From Saccharopolyspora hordei (GTDB lineage: Bacteria; Actinomycetota; Actinomycetes; Mycobacteriales; Pseudonocardiaceae): 64,000 nt of DNA. Where the stretch lies: NCBI RefSeq assembly GCF_013410345.1, contig NZ_JACCFJ010000001.1:1116001-1180000 (forward strand). The letters are read 5' to 3'. Made by a program: the position numbers and the translations under genes. The notes under the pieces are model-generated. The model did no database searches, was not told the origin of the DNA, and saw nothing but the letters and a program-made list of their open reading frames with translations. Shown here in pieces: positions 44,801 to 54,354 of the stretch; positions within the stretch are counted from its first letter, which is position 1, and every line of letters starts with the position of its first letter.

Positions 44801-45511
44801 ATGGCAAAGCGCAGCAAGGCATACCAGCAGGCGGCCGAGCTGGTCGACCGGACGCGGCTGTACACGCCGGCGGAGGCCGCTGAGCTGGCGAAGAAGACCT
44901 CCAAGGTCAAGTACGACGCCACCGTCGAGGTGGCGCTGCGGCTGGGCGTCGACCCCCGCAAGGCAGACCAGATGGTCCGCGGCACCGTGAACCTGCCGCA
45001 CGGCACTGGTAAGACTGCCCGCGTCATCGTGTTCGCCGTCGGTGACAAGGCCGCTGAGGCCGAGGCCGCCGGGGCGGACGCGGTTGGTTCCGAGGACCTG
45101 ATCGAGCGCATTCAGGGCGGCTGGCTCGATTTCGACGCGGCGATCGCCACCCCGGACCAGATGGCCAAGGTCGGCAAGGTGGCCCGCATCCTGGGCCCGC
45201 GCGGCCTGATGCCGAACCCGAAGACCGGCACCGTCACCCCGAACGTCGCCAAGGCGGTCGCGGACATCAAGGGCGGTAAGATCAACTTCCGCGTCGACAA
45301 GCAGGCCAACCTGCACTTCATCATCGGCAAGGTGTCGTTCGACACCGACAAGCTGGTGGAGAACTACGCGGCCGCGCTGGACGAGATCCTGCGGGCCAAG
45401 CCGTCGGCGTCGAAGGGCCGGTACCTGAAGAAGGTCACCTTCACCACGACGATGGGCCCGGGCATCCCGGTCGACCCGAACATCACCCGCGGCATCTCGA
45501 CCTCGGTCTGA
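44801..45511 (+). CDS. rplA: Ribosomal protein uL1
   Basis: 236 residues: [59 protein letters not shown] and [19 protein letters not shown]. Forms the L1 stalk and normally represses its own operon by binding the mRNA. Preceded by AGGGACAG; 91 bp after rplK. Ends at a strong hairpin. Confidence 0.99.
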   Translation: MAKRSKAYQQAAELVDRTRLYTPAEAAELAKKTSKVKYDATVEVALRLGVDPRKADQMVRGTVNLPHGTGKTARVIVFAVGDKAAEAEAAGADAVGSEDLIERIQGGWLDFDAAIATPDQMAKVGKVARILGPRGLMPNPKTGTVTPNVAKAVADIKGGKINFRVDKQANLHFIIGKVSFDTDKLVENYAAALDEILRAKPSASKGRYLKKVTFTTTMGPGIPVDPNITRGISTSV

Positions 45512-45528
45512 CGCCGCAGAACCGCTGC

Positions 45529-45562
45529 GAGGGCGGGCTGACCTCCGGGTCGGCCCGCCCTC
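45529..45562. terminator. Terminator between rplA and a convergent gene
   Basis: 15-bp stem with one mismatch (45529-45543 with 45548-45562) and a 4-nt loop. Very GC-rich, with no long T-run. Confidence 0.7.
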
Positions 45563-45577
45563 GTCGTTGCTCCGGGG

Positions 45578-46375
45578 TCAGCGACAGGTGGAGCTCTGGA
45601 AGGCGTAGCCGCTGATCGCCCAGCCCCCGTCCGGCTGCCGGGTGAGCTTGAGGCTGCCCAGCTGCGGTCCGCCCCGCACCTGGACGCGGCAACCGTGCAC
45701 CACGGCTTCGGGACCGTTCACCACGACCGCGTCGGGGCCGGGCTTCGGGTTGGCGTACGCGCTGCCGTCGGTGATCTGGTCGTGGACCTGCCGGGCCGCG
45801 GTGGCGCAGTCGGGAGCCTGGTGGCCGACGGCGAACCCGTTCTGGCCCGCCGCGTCGAACAGCCCGCACGCCTGCGCCGGGTCGTCGCCGCGCAGCAGGT
45901 TGTGCAGGTCGTACAGCGCGTCCTCCGGGGTCGGCGCCTTCTGCGGCACCGGGCGGACCGGGGGCTGACCGCTGCCGGAGGAGTCGGAACCGCTGTCGCC
46001 GCTGCCGAAGTAGTGGTCGTAGGCCCAGTTCAGCAGCAGGAGGACGACGAGCAGGTAGACGAGGCGCCGGACGAGCTTGGAGCGCAGCAGGCCGAGAGCC
46101 TTCTTCCACCAGGGCTTCTCGGGCGCCTCCGCCGGGCTGCTCGGTGGCCGGACCGCGACGTCGCCGCCCTGGCTCTCCTGCCATTCGCGGAACTTCTGGA
46201 ACTGCAGGAACTGCTGGTACTGCCGGAACTCCTCGTCGTCGGCCGGCCGCGGCGGTCCGGCCGGTGCCGGCGCGGTGACCTCCTCCACGACTTCGGCGTT
46301 GACCACGTCCGCGGGACGGGCCTTCTCCGGCAGGTCCTTCGAGCCGGGCTCCGGCGACGCGTGCTGATCAGCCAC
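45578..46375 (-). CDS. Single-pass membrane protein of unknown function
   Basis: 265 residues from GTG 46375 (VADQHASPEPGSKD); ATG 46384 would add three. A charged N-terminal cytoplasmic part contains a Gln/Phe-rich segment (EFRQYQQFLQFQKFREWQ, residues ~60-80), then one membrane helix (RRLVYLLVVLLLLNWAYDHYF, ~125-146), a Ser/Gly/Pro linker and an exported domain of ~95 residues with four cysteines (QACGLFD, DCATAARQ, HGCRVQV, SSTCR) that may form two disulphides. It lies antisense between rplA and the L10 leader. Confidence 0.75.
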   Translation of the reverse strand: MADQHASPEPGSKDLPEKARPADVVNAEVVEEVTAPAPAGPPRPADDEEFRQYQQFLQFQKFREWQESQGGDVAVRPPSSPAEAPEKPWWKKALGLLRSKLVRRLVYLLVVLLLLNWAYDHYFGSGDSGSDSSGSGQPPVRPVPQKAPTPEDALYDLHNLLRGDDPAQACGLFDAAGQNGFAVGHQAPDCATAARQVHDQITDGSAYANPKPGPDAVVVNGPEAVVHGCRVQVRGGPQLGSLKLTRQPDGGWAISGYAFQSSTCR

Positions 46376-46460
46376 GCCCCACATGATGCCCGCCCGGGCG
46401 ATCGAGGTCACCACCTGCGCGGACGCCGGGGGTGGTGGGCGGTGCCGGGGACGCATCGCG

Positions 46461-46640
46461 TATCCTTGGGGAGGTTCCACCAAAGACCGCTGGTCTTCTC
46501 CGCGCCCCGCGAGGGGTCCGTGGAGAACTAAGGTCCCGTGAGATGCGGGCGGCCCGCGCAGGAGGGACGAGGCTACGCGTGCGCGCTGCTCAGCGTGCCC
46601 ATGATCGTGACGCCCCGTGCTTGCTGCGCAGGGGCGTTTT
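46461..46640 (+). promoter_or_regulatory. rplJL promoter, L10 leader and attenuator-like hairpin
   Basis: TATCCT (46461-46466) is a -10 box. The region ~46474-46573 has the order of motifs of the ribosomal L10 leader RNA, including AAGGTCCCGTGAGATGCGGG, where L10(L12)4 binds to repress translation. It is followed by a stem CGCCCC-TGC with GCA-GGGGCG (46611-46636) and TTTT (46637-46640), resembling an intrinsic terminator 56 nt before rplJ. Confidence 0.7.
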
Positions 46641-46696
46641 GTCGTCTCAGGACCGACTGGATGCGCCAGCACAGTCGGAGATAGAGAGGAGGCGAC

Positions 46697-47224
46697 ATGG
46701 CGAAGCCCGACAAGGTCGATGCGGTCACCGAGATCGCTGAGCACTTCAACAACTCGACCGCTGCGGTCGTGACCGAGTACCGCGGGCTGTCCATGGCGCA
46801 GCTGACCGAGCTGCGCCGGGCCCTCGGCGCGGGCGCGACGTACCGTGTCGCGAAGAACACGCTCGTCAAGCGTGCCGCTGAGCAGTCGGGCGTCGAAGGG
46901 CTCGACGACCTGTTCGTCGGTCCGACCGCGATCGCCTTCGTCGAGGGTGAGCCGGTCGACGCCGCCAAGGCGCTCAAGGAGTTCGCCAAGAACAACCAGG
47001 CCTTGGTGATCAAGGGCGGCTACATGGACGGTCGCCCGCTGTCCGTTTCCGAGGTCGAGCGCATCGCCGACCTCGACTCGCGCGAGGTCACGCTGGGCAA
47101 GCTGGCCGGTGCGATGAAGGCCAAGTTGGGCCAGGCCGCCGCGCTGTTCGCCGCGCCGGCGTCCCAGGTGGCTCGGTTGGCCGCTGCTCTGCAGGAGAAG
47201 AAGGGCAGCGACGCCGACGCCTGA
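46697..47224 (+). CDS. rplJ: Ribosomal protein uL10
   Basis: 175 residues: [49 protein letters not shown] at the N-terminus is diagnostic, and the C-terminal helix ([13 protein letters not shown]) anchors the L7/L12 dimers. AGAGAGGAGG directly upstream is a strong ribosome binding site. Subject to the L10 leader. Confidence 0.99.
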   Translation: MAKPDKVDAVTEIAEHFNNSTAAVVTEYRGLSMAQLTELRRALGAGATYRVAKNTLVKRAAEQSGVEGLDDLFVGPTAIAFVEGEPVDAAKALKEFAKNNQALVIKGGYMDGRPLSVSEVERIADLDSREVTLGKLAGAMKAKLGQAAALFAAPASQVARLAAALQEKKGSDADA

Positions 47225-47313
47225 GTCCTGCAGCGGATGCAGTTGTCGGTCGTAGGAATTCCCCTTCCCGGGTGCCGCCGGTGCTCGGGCACTGAACGGA
47301 AAGGAACGCCGCC

Positions 47314-47703
47314 GTGGCGAAGCTGAGCAACGAAGAGCTGTTGGACGTCTTCAAGGAGATGACCCTCCTGGAGCTGTCCGAGTTCGTGAAGCAGTTCGAG
47401 GAGACCTTCGACGTCACCGCCGCCGCCCCGGCCGCCGTCGCGGCCGTCCCGGCTGCGGGTGGCGCTGCCGCCCCGGCCGCTGAGGAGCAGGACGAGTTCG
47501 ACGTCATCCTCGACGGCGCCGGCGACAAGAAGATCCAGGTCATCAAGGTCGTGCGTGAGATCGTCTCCGGCCTGGGCCTGAAGGAGGCCAAGGAGCTGGT
47601 CGAGGGCGCTCCGAAGCCGATCCTGGAGAAGGTCGAGAAGGAGAAGGCCGAGGAGGCCAAGGCCAAGCTGGAAGAGGCCGGCGCCACCGTCTCCCTCAAG
47701 TGA
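47314..47703 (+). CDS. rplL: Ribosomal protein bL12
   Basis: 129 residues: N-terminal dimerisation part ([29 protein letters not shown]), Ala/Pro hinge, and the C-terminal factor-binding domain ([44 protein letters not shown]). GGAAAGGAA precedes GTG. Highly expressed; ends at a strong terminator, so rpoB is not read from this promoter. Confidence 0.99.
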   Translation: MAKLSNEELLDVFKEMTLLELSEFVKQFEETFDVTAAAPAAVAAVPAAGGAAAPAAEEQDEFDVILDGAGDKKIQVIKVVREIVSGLGLKEAKELVEGAPKPILEKVEKEKAEEAKAKLEEAGATVSLK

Positions 47704-47742
47704 GCCCCCGCAGGAGCTCGACCTCCTGCTGACTCACCGTGG

Positions 47743-47782
47743 AAGGGCGGGCACTCGCGGTTGCGGGTGCCCGCCCTTTTTT
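47743..47782 (+). terminator. Rho-independent terminator after rplL
   Basis: 12-bp stem AAGGGCGGGCAC (47743-47754) with GTGCCCGCCCTT (47767-47778) and a run of six T's to 47782. Confidence 0.92.
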
Positions 47783-48156
47783 GCTCTCGGAAAATTCTTC
47801 AAAACGTTCAACCACCTCTTGCTCGCGTTGTCCCGACCGTTGTTGACCGAGAGTGTTCGATCTCGTGCACACCGCGCAGTCGCGGTCGGTGAACGGGAAA
47901 GAGAGGCGCAATCGGACACATCGCGGTGACTTCTCCGACGCGCGATCTTTTCCTCTGGCATCGTCGCAGGTCAGCAGGGCTGTGTGAAATGCCGTGACCG
48001 ATTCTCGGGACTTTTGCAGAACTGGCGAGTAACCCATTCGCGTCGGGCTCGTTGCACAGGTGTGACGCTGATGACTGTCGTTGTGCGCGTCACATGTGTC
48101 AGGCTGCCTCTTCGGGTGGTCCGACGGGGATCGAATTCGAGGACGCGGAGGTGCGG
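47783..48156 (+). promoter_or_regulatory. Upstream region of the mce operon
   Basis: 374 bp, less GC-rich than its surroundings. TTGACC occurs near 47841, and GGAGG (48147-48151) is the ribosome binding site of mkl. No -10 can be chosen with confidence, and no operator palindrome or small gene stands out. Confidence 0.4.
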
Positions 48157-49374
48157 ATGGGCGTCGAGGTGGTCGTCGACGGGCTGTCGAAGTCCTTCGG
48201 CGCGCAGACCATCTGGCGGGATGTCTCGCTCACGCTTCCGCCCGGCGAGATCAGCGTGCTGCTGGGGCCTTCCGGGACCGGGAAGTCGGTGTTCCTGAAG
48301 TCGTTGGTGGGTCTGCTCAAGCCGGAGCAGGGCAAGATCGTCATCAACGGCGTCGACATCTGCAGCTGCTCGGAGAAGGAGCTCTACGAGGTCCGCAAGC
48401 TGTTCGGCGTGCTGTTCCAGGACGGCGCGCTGTTCGGCTCGATGAACCTGTTCGACAACATCGCCTTCCCGCTGCGCGAGCACACCCGCAAGAGCGAGTC
48501 CGAGATCCGGCGGCTGGTGCTCGAGAAGATGGAGATGGTCGGCCTGATCGGCGCCGAGGAGAAGCTCCCCGGCGAGATCTCCGGTGGTATGCGCAAGCGC
48601 GCCGGGCTGGCCCGCGCGCTGGTGCTGGACCCGGAGATCATCCTCGTCGACGAGCCGGACTCGGGTCTGGACCCGGTGCGCACCGTGCTGCTGAACCAGG
48701 TGATCGTCGACCTCAACGCGCAGATCGACGCGACGATCCTCATCGTCACCCACGACATCAACACCGCCCGCACCGTGCCGGACAACATCGGCATGCTCTA
48801 CCGCCGCAACCTGGTCATGTTCGGCCCGCGCGAGGTGCTGCTCACCTCGCCGGAGCCGGTGGTGGTGCAGTTCCTCAACGGCCGTCCGGACGGGCCGATC
48901 GGCATGACCGAGGAGAAGGACACCGGCGCGGACGAGCTGGAGCGGCTGAGCCAGATCTCGGTGCCGCCGATGGTGCCGCAGCTGGACGTCTCGCCCGGGA
49001 TGCCGGAGCGGACCGCGGTGCGCCGCCGCAAGGAGCGGGTGCTGCGGCAGCTGCGCACGCTGTCCCCGTCGGCGCAGCAGGAGATCATCAAGACGCTGAC
49101 CCCGGAGGAGCTGGCGCTGTACGGCATCTCCGCCCCGGCGACCGGCGCGTGGCCGCAGCAGACCGAACCGGCACCGCAGGCCCCGGCGGCCCCCGCCCCG
49201 GCCCCGGCGCCGCTGCCGCAGTCCGAGGTCGCCGACGTGCCGCGGCAGCCGCGCCCGTCCCCGCACCCGCGGGACCCGGAGGCGCCGCCGTGGGCGGGCG
49301 CGCAGGAGCAGGCGACCGAGCCGGTGGAACCGGCCCGCCGCCGGTGGTTCGGCCGCAAGCGAGGTGAGCGGTGA
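48157..49374 (+). CDS. mkl: Mce transporter ATPase (MlaF/Mkl type)
   Basis: 405 residues. ABC ATPase domain in residues 1-260: Walker A LLGPSGTGKS, signature EISGGMRKRAGLARAL, Walker B IILVDEPDSGLDP, H-loop VTHDI. The C-terminal ~140 residues are specific to actinobacterial Mkl: a helical part (RRRKERVLRQLRTLSPSAQQEIIKTLTPEELALYGI), then a Pro/Ala-rich tail. Powers lipid import through the YrbE permeases and Mce tunnel. ATG 48157 with GGAGG five bases upstream; GTGA overlap with the first permease gene. Confidence 0.94.
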   Translation: MGVEVVVDGLSKSFGAQTIWRDVSLTLPPGEISVLLGPSGTGKSVFLKSLVGLLKPEQGKIVINGVDICSCSEKELYEVRKLFGVLFQDGALFGSMNLFDNIAFPLREHTRKSESEIRRLVLEKMEMVGLIGAEEKLPGEISGGMRKRAGLARALVLDPEIILVDEPDSGLDPVRTVLLNQVIVDLNAQIDATILIVTHDINTARTVPDNIGMLYRRNLVMFGPREVLLTSPEPVVVQFLNGRPDGPIGMTEEKDTGADELERLSQISVPPMVPQLDVSPGMPERTAVRRRKERVLRQLRTLSPSAQQEIIKTLTPEELALYGISAPATGAWPQQTEPAPQAPAAPAPAPAPLPQSEVADVPRQPRPSPHPRDPEAPPWAGAQEQATEPVEPARRRWFGRKRGER

Positions 49375-50162
49375 GCTCTCCGTCGCAGGTGCGGTTCCCG
49401 GGTGCGGCGGGGTTGCGTCAGACCGGGCGGCTGTTCGCGCTCGGGCTGGACGTCATGCGGTCGCTGCCGAAGCGCCCGTTCCAGGTCCGCGAGTTCATCC
49501 AGCAGTGCTGGTTCATCGCCAGCGTGACGATCCTGCCGACCGCGCTGGTGTCCATCCCGTTCGGTGCGGTGATCGCGCTCCAGCTCGGTTCGCTGACCCG
49601 CCAGATCGGGGCCCAGTCGTTCACCGGCGCGGCCAGCGTGCTGGCGATCATCCAGCAGGCCAGCCCGATCGTGACCGCGCTGCTCATCGCCGGCGCGGGC
49701 GGTTCGGCGATCTGCGCCGACCTGGGCTCGCGGAAGATCCGCGACGAGATCGACGCGATGGAGGTGCTGGGCATCTCGCCCATCCAGCGGCTCGTGGTGC
49801 CGCGGGTGCTGGCCGCGATGCTGGTGGCCGTGCTGCTCAACGGCATGGTCAGCGTGGTCGGCGTGCTGGGCGGCTACACCTTCAACGTGATCATGCAGGG
49901 CGGCACGCCCGGCGCCTACATGGCGAGCTTCAACGCGCTCGCGCAGCTGCCCGACCTGTGGATCGGTGAGCTGAAGGCGCTGATCTTCGGCTTCCTGGCC
50001 GGGGTCGTGGCGGCCTACCGCGGGCTGCACCCGCCGCCCGGCCCGAAGGGCGTCGGGGACGCCGTGAACCAGTCCGTGGTGATCACGTTCCTGCTGCTGT
50101 TCGCGGTGAACTTCGTGCTGACCACTGTCTACTTGCAACTCGTGCCACCCAAGGGCATGTGA
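49371..50162 (+). CDS. yrbEA: YrbEA (MlaE-family) Mce permease
   Basis: 263 residues with about five membrane helices. MlaE signature: FIASVTILPTALVSIPFGAVIALQLGSL, GAGGSAICADLGSRKIRDEIDAMEVLGISPIQRLVVPRVLA (the cytoplasmic coupling helix), and the C-terminal VYLQLVPPKGM. Forms the inner-membrane core of the Mce importer with YrbEB. GTG 49371 overlaps the mkl stop. Confidence 0.95.
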   Translation: MSSPSQVRFPGAAGLRQTGRLFALGLDVMRSLPKRPFQVREFIQQCWFIASVTILPTALVSIPFGAVIALQLGSLTRQIGAQSFTGAASVLAIIQQASPIVTALLIAGAGGSAICADLGSRKIRDEIDAMEVLGISPIQRLVVPRVLAAMLVAVLLNGMVSVVGVLGGYTFNVIMQGGTPGAYMASFNALAQLPDLWIGELKALIFGFLAGVVAAYRGLHPPPGPKGVGDAVNQSVVITFLLLFAVNFVLTTVYLQLVPPKGM

Positions 50163-50184
50163 CCGGTCCGCCGGGAGAAATGAC

Positions 50185-51024
50185 ATGGTGACGATCTCGC
50201 AGCGCGCCAAGCGCGCGGCTCGGCGGCCGTTGGAGCTGTTGGACGACCTGGGCGACCAGCTGTCGTTCTACGTGCGGTCGCTGGTGTGGGTCCCGCGCGC
50301 TGTCACGCGCTACACGAAGGAGACGCTGCGGCTGCTGGCCGAGGTGAGCTTCGGCAGCGGTGCGCTGGCGGTCATCGGTGGCACGGTCGGCGTGATGATC
50401 GGGCTGACCCTGTTCACCGGCACGGTGGTGGGCCTGCAGGGCTTCGCCGCCTTGGACCAGCTGGGCACCTCGGCGTTCGCCGGCTTCATCTCGGCCTACT
50501 TCAACACGCGGGAGATCGCGCCGCTGGTCGCCGGGCTGGCGCTGTCGGCGACGGTCGGTTCCGGCTTCACCGCCCAGCTCGGCGCGATGCGGATCTCCGA
50601 CGAGATCGACGCGCTCGAGGTGATGGGCGTGCCGAGCCTGCCCTACCTGGTGACCACGCGGGTGGTCGCCGGGTTCATCGCGGTGATCCCGCTGTACGTG
50701 CTGGGCCTGCTCACCTCGTACGTGGCCGCGCGCGGCGTCACGGTCTACGTCTACGGCCAGTCAGCGGGCACCTACGACCACTACTTCAACCTGTTCCTGC
50801 CGCCCGAGGACGTGCTGTGGTCCTTCGGGAAGGTGCTCGTGTTCAGCGTCGTGGTGATCATGACGCACTGCTTCTACGGCTACCGGGCCAAGGGCGGCCC
50901 GGCCGGCGTCGGCGTCGCGGTGGGGCGCGCGGTGCGCACCGCCATCGTCACCACGGCGCTGCTGGACTTCTTCCTCAGCCTCGCGATCTGGGGCACGACT
51001 ACGACGGTTCGGATCACCGGATGA
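50185..51024 (+). CDS. yrbEB: YrbEB (MlaE-family) Mce permease
   Basis: 279 residues, five to six membrane helices. LFTGTVVGLQGFAALDQLGTSAFAGFISAYFNTREIAPLVAGLALSATVGSGFTAQLGAMRISDEIDALEVMGV-type sequence is diagnostic; a long periplasmic loop (TVYVYGQSAGTYDHYFN) is typical of the B permease. ATG 50185; 22 bp after yrbEA. Its stop overlaps the first mce gene (ATGA). Confidence 0.95.
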   Translation: MVTISQRAKRAARRPLELLDDLGDQLSFYVRSLVWVPRAVTRYTKETLRLLAEVSFGSGALAVIGGTVGVMIGLTLFTGTVVGLQGFAALDQLGTSAFAGFISAYFNTREIAPLVAGLALSATVGSGFTAQLGAMRISDEIDALEVMGVPSLPYLVTTRVVAGFIAVIPLYVLGLLTSYVAARGVTVYVYGQSAGTYDHYFNLFLPPEDVLWSFGKVLVFSVVVIMTHCFYGYRAKGGPAGVGVAVGRAVRTAIVTTALLDFFLSLAIWGTTTTVRITG

Positions 51025-52358
51025 GTACCCGAGGTGCGATGACGACGTTGCGGCGCCGGGCCCTGGGGCTGGCGTTCCTGCTGTGCATGGTGCTGTTCGT
51101 GACGCTGTGCGTGGCGATCTACGAGAAGGCCTTCAGCTCCAGCGTGCGGGTGGTGCTCAAGGCCGCCGCCACCGGCAACCAGCTGCTGCCCGAGTCCGAC
51201 GTCAAGGTGCGCGGCATGGTCGTCGGCCGCGTGGTGGACGTGAAGTCCACAGGGGACGGTGCCGAGCTGGAGCTGGCGCTGGACCCGGACAAGGTGCAGC
51301 ACCTGCCGTCCAACGTCTCGGCCCGGCTGCTGCCCCGGACGTTGTTCGGCGAGCGCTACGTCTCGCTGGAACTGCCCGAGCAGGCCGCCACCACCACGCT
51401 GGCCGCCGGTGACGTCATCGAGCAGGACCGCACCACCGCGGGCATCGAGCTGGAGAAGGTGCTGTCCGACACCATGCCGGTGCTGCAGGCGGTGCACCCC
51501 GACGACCTCGCGGTCACGCTCAACGCGCTCGACCAGGCGCTGTCCGGGCGCGGCGAGCAGCTGGGCGAGACGCTGTCGCAGCTCAACACCTACCTGGACG
51601 GCCTCAACCCGTCGGTGCCGGACCTGCAGCGCAACCTCAAGGAACTGGTCGGCGTCGCCGAGACCTACGAGGAGGCCGCGCCGGACGTGCTGGAGGCGCT
51701 GGACAACTTCAGCACCACGGCGCGGACCCTGGTGGCGCAGAAGGAGAACCTGCAGACGCTGACCTCCCAGCTGACCACCACCGCCGGGGACGCCACGACG
51801 TTCTTCCAGGACAACGGGCAGAACCTCATCCAGCTCGCCGAGGCGCAGCGGCCCACGCTGGACGTGCTGGCCAAGTACGCCCCGCAGTACAAGTGCTTCC
51901 TGGACGAGATGGCGGCGTACGTGCCGCGCATCCGGAAGGTGTTCGGCGAGGGCACCGACGAGCCCGGCCTGCACATCACGCTGGAGGTCGTGCCGCACCG
52001 CGGGAAGTACCGCCCGAACCAGGACGAGCCGGAGTTCAACGACAAGCGCGGGCCGCGCTGCTACAACGACCTGCCGCTGCCCGACCCCATCCCCGAGTAC
52101 CCGCCGGACGGGCCGTTCGACGACGGTTCGGTGCCGCCCGCGCCGTCCCGCCAGGTCGACGAGGCCCTTGACCGGCTGCAGGGCGGTGACGACGAGCTCG
52201 CCAGCACCACGTCGCAGTGGGTGAACTCCCCGGCCGAGCGCGACATGGTGTCGGTGCTGCTGGCCCCGGCGGTCGGCCGGGACGCCGCCGACCTGCCCGA
52301 CTGGGGCTCGCTGCTGGTCGGCCCGGTGCTGCGCGGGGCGGAGGTGAGCTACCGATGA
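51021..52358 (+). CDS. mceA: Mce protein, A position
   Basis: 445 residues: one N-terminal membrane helix (residues ~12-33), an MCE/MlaD domain (SSVRVVLKAAATGNQLLPESDVKVRGMVVGRV...GERYVSLELPE, ~38-125), a long helical needle region (~130-310), and a Pro-rich C-terminal region with YKCFLDEM and RCYNDLPLPDP cysteines. Six such subunits build the hydrophobic tunnel across the periplasm. ATGA overlaps both sides. Confidence 0.93.
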   Translation: MSTRGAMTTLRRRALGLAFLLCMVLFVTLCVAIYEKAFSSSVRVVLKAAATGNQLLPESDVKVRGMVVGRVVDVKSTGDGAELELALDPDKVQHLPSNVSARLLPRTLFGERYVSLELPEQAATTTLAAGDVIEQDRTTAGIELEKVLSDTMPVLQAVHPDDLAVTLNALDQALSGRGEQLGETLSQLNTYLDGLNPSVPDLQRNLKELVGVAETYEEAAPDVLEALDNFSTTARTLVAQKENLQTLTSQLTTTAGDATTFFQDNGQNLIQLAEAQRPTLDVLAKYAPQYKCFLDEMAAYVPRIRKVFGEGTDEPGLHITLEVVPHRGKYRPNQDEPEFNDKRGPRCYNDLPLPDPIPEYPPDGPFDDGSVPPAPSRQVDEALDRLQGGDDELASTTSQWVNSPAERDMVSVLLAPAVGRDAADLPDWGSLLVGPVLRGAEVSYR

Positions 52359-53377
52359 ACGGCCGGAGCATCACCGGACCGCTGGTCAAGTTCGGCATCT
52401 TCGTGCTGGTCACCGTGCTGACCACCGGGGTGCTGGTGCTGACCATCGCCAACCGGGACCTGCGTTCGGCGGAGTCCTACACCGCGCGGTTCACCGACGT
52501 CACCGCCCTCAACGAGGGCGACGAGGTGCGCATCTCCGGCGTGAAGGTCGGCGAGGTGGAGAGCATCGACCTGGTCGACCGGCGGGTGGCCGAGGTGCGG
52601 TTCAACGTCGCCGACCGGCCGCTGCCGGCCACCGTGACCGCCACCATCAAGTACCGGAACCTGGTCGGTCAGCGCTACATCGCGCTGGAGCCGGGGCCGG
52701 GCGACACGGGCGTGCTGCCGCCCGGGGCGACGATCCCGCTGGAGCGCACCAAGCCCGCGCTGGACCTCACCGTGCTGCTGGGCGGCTTCAAGCCGCTGTT
52801 CCAGGCGCTGTCGCCGGAGGACGTCAACAAGCTGTCCTTCGAGATCATCCAGGTGCTGCAGGGCGAGGGCGGCACGGTGGAGAGCCTGCTGGCCCACACC
52901 GCCTCGCTGACCTCCACGATCGCCTCCCGCGACGAGGTGATCGGGCAGGTGGTGGACAACCTGAACGGGGTGCTGGACACGGTCAACGCCCGCGACCAGC
53001 AGCTGTCCGAGCTGATCGGCCAGCTGCGGCAGGTGGTCTCCGGGCTGTCCGAGGACCGCGACTCCATCGGTGACGCGATCACCGCGATGGACGGGCTGAC
53101 CAACAGCACCGCCGGGCTGCTCACCGAAGCCCGCCCGGGGCTGCAGCAGGACATCGCCGGGCTGGGCACGCTGTCGAAGAACCTCAACGACAACGAGGAG
53201 CTCGTCGACCGGTGGCTGCAGAACCTGCCGGGGAAGGTGGAGATGCTCACCCGGACCGCGTCGCACGGCTCCTGGTTCAACTTCTTCAACTGCAAGATGA
53301 CCGGGACCGTGGGCGTCGGTGAGCTGAACCTGCCGCTGCCGCTGGTGCCGGTCAACCAGCCGAGGTGCCAGCCATGA
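52355..53377 (+). CDS. mceB: Mce protein, B position
   Basis: 340 residues: N-terminal membrane helix (LVKFGIFVLVTVLTTGVLVLTI), MCE domain (SYTARFTDVTALNEGDEVRISGVKVGEVESIDL ... YRNLVGQRYIALEPG, ~35-120), helical region to about residue 310, and a C-terminal WFNFFNCKMTG segment that is standard in MceB/C. ATGA overlaps with both neighbours. Confidence 0.94.
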   Translation: MNGRSITGPLVKFGIFVLVTVLTTGVLVLTIANRDLRSAESYTARFTDVTALNEGDEVRISGVKVGEVESIDLVDRRVAEVRFNVADRPLPATVTATIKYRNLVGQRYIALEPGPGDTGVLPPGATIPLERTKPALDLTVLLGGFKPLFQALSPEDVNKLSFEIIQVLQGEGGTVESLLAHTASLTSTIASRDEVIGQVVDNLNGVLDTVNARDQQLSELIGQLRQVVSGLSEDRDSIGDAITAMDGLTNSTAGLLTEARPGLQQDIAGLGTLSKNLNDNEELVDRWLQNLPGKVEMLTRTASHGSWFNFFNCKMTGTVGVGELNLPLPLVPVNQPRCQP

Positions 53378-54354
53378 CAGCCTTCTCCAACCGCGACCCG
53401 CTCAAGATCGGCATCGGTGGCTTGCTGGTGCTGGTGCTGCTGTTCCTGCTCGCGCTGAACTTCGAGCGGCTGCCGCTGGTCGGCGGCACGACCTACACCG
53501 CGCAGTTCAGCGAGGCGGCCGGGCTGCGGCCGGACAACGAGGTGCGCATCGCCGGCGTGAAGGTGGGCACGGTCTCCGACGTCGAGCTGGAGGGCGACCA
53601 CGTGCTGGTCAGCTTCCGGGTCAACGACGCCTGGATCGGCGACCACACCACCGCGGCGATCCGGATCAAGACGCTGCTCGGCCAGAAGTACCTGGCGCTG
53701 GACCCGCAGGGCGGCCAGGAGCTCGACCCGGACGAGCCGATCCCGTTGCAGCGCACCATGTCGCCCTACGACGTGATCGAGGCGTTCAGCGACCTGTCGA
53801 CCACTGTGGACAAGATCGACACCGAGCAGCTGGCGCAGAGCTTCCGCGCGATGTCGGAGACCTTCTCCGGCACGCCGGACGAGGTCGGTGGTGCGCTGGA
53901 CGGCCTGTCCCGGCTGTCGCAGACCATCTCCTCCCGGGACGAGCAGCTGGAGCAGTTGCTGAACAACACCGCGCAGGTGTCGCGGACCATCGCCGACCGC
54001 AACGAGGACTTCGAGAAGCTGCTCGCCGACGGCAACCTCCTGCTGCAGGAGGTCCGCGCGCGGCGGGACTCGATCAGCTCGCTGCTGGACGGCACCCGCC
54101 AGCTGTCCCAGCAGCTGAGCGGTCTGGTCGACGACAACGCCGCGCAGATCGGCCCGGCCCTGCAACAGCTGGACCGGGTCACCAAGCTGCTCCAGCGCAA
54201 CCAGGACAACCTGGACCGCAGCTTGGAGATGTTCGCGCCGTTCACCCGCCTGTTCTCCAACGTCCTGGGCAACGGCCGGTGGTTCGACAGCTACGTCTGC
54301 GGTCTGCTGCCGCCCGCCGTCGGCCCGATCAACCAGAAGGGCTGCCAGCCATGA
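53374..54354 (+). CDS. mceC: Mce protein, C position
   Basis: 326 residues: membrane helix (~12-30), MCE domain (TYTAQFSEAAGLRPDNEVRIAGVKVGTVSDVEL ... IKTLLGQKYLALDP), coiled/helical region and the C-terminal GRWFDSYVCGLLPP. Starts at the ATG overlapping mceB (ATGA). Confidence 0.94.
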   Translation: MTAFSNRDPLKIGIGGLLVLVLLFLLALNFERLPLVGGTTYTAQFSEAAGLRPDNEVRIAGVKVGTVSDVELEGDHVLVSFRVNDAWIGDHTTAAIRIKTLLGQKYLALDPQGGQELDPDEPIPLQRTMSPYDVIEAFSDLSTTVDKIDTEQLAQSFRAMSETFSGTPDEVGGALDGLSRLSQTISSRDEQLEQLLNNTAQVSRTIADRNEDFEKLLADGNLLLQEVRARRDSISSLLDGTRQLSQQLSGLVDDNAAQIGPALQQLDRVTKLLQRNQDNLDRSLEMFAPFTRLFSNVLGNGRWFDSYVCGLLPPAVGPINQKGCQP

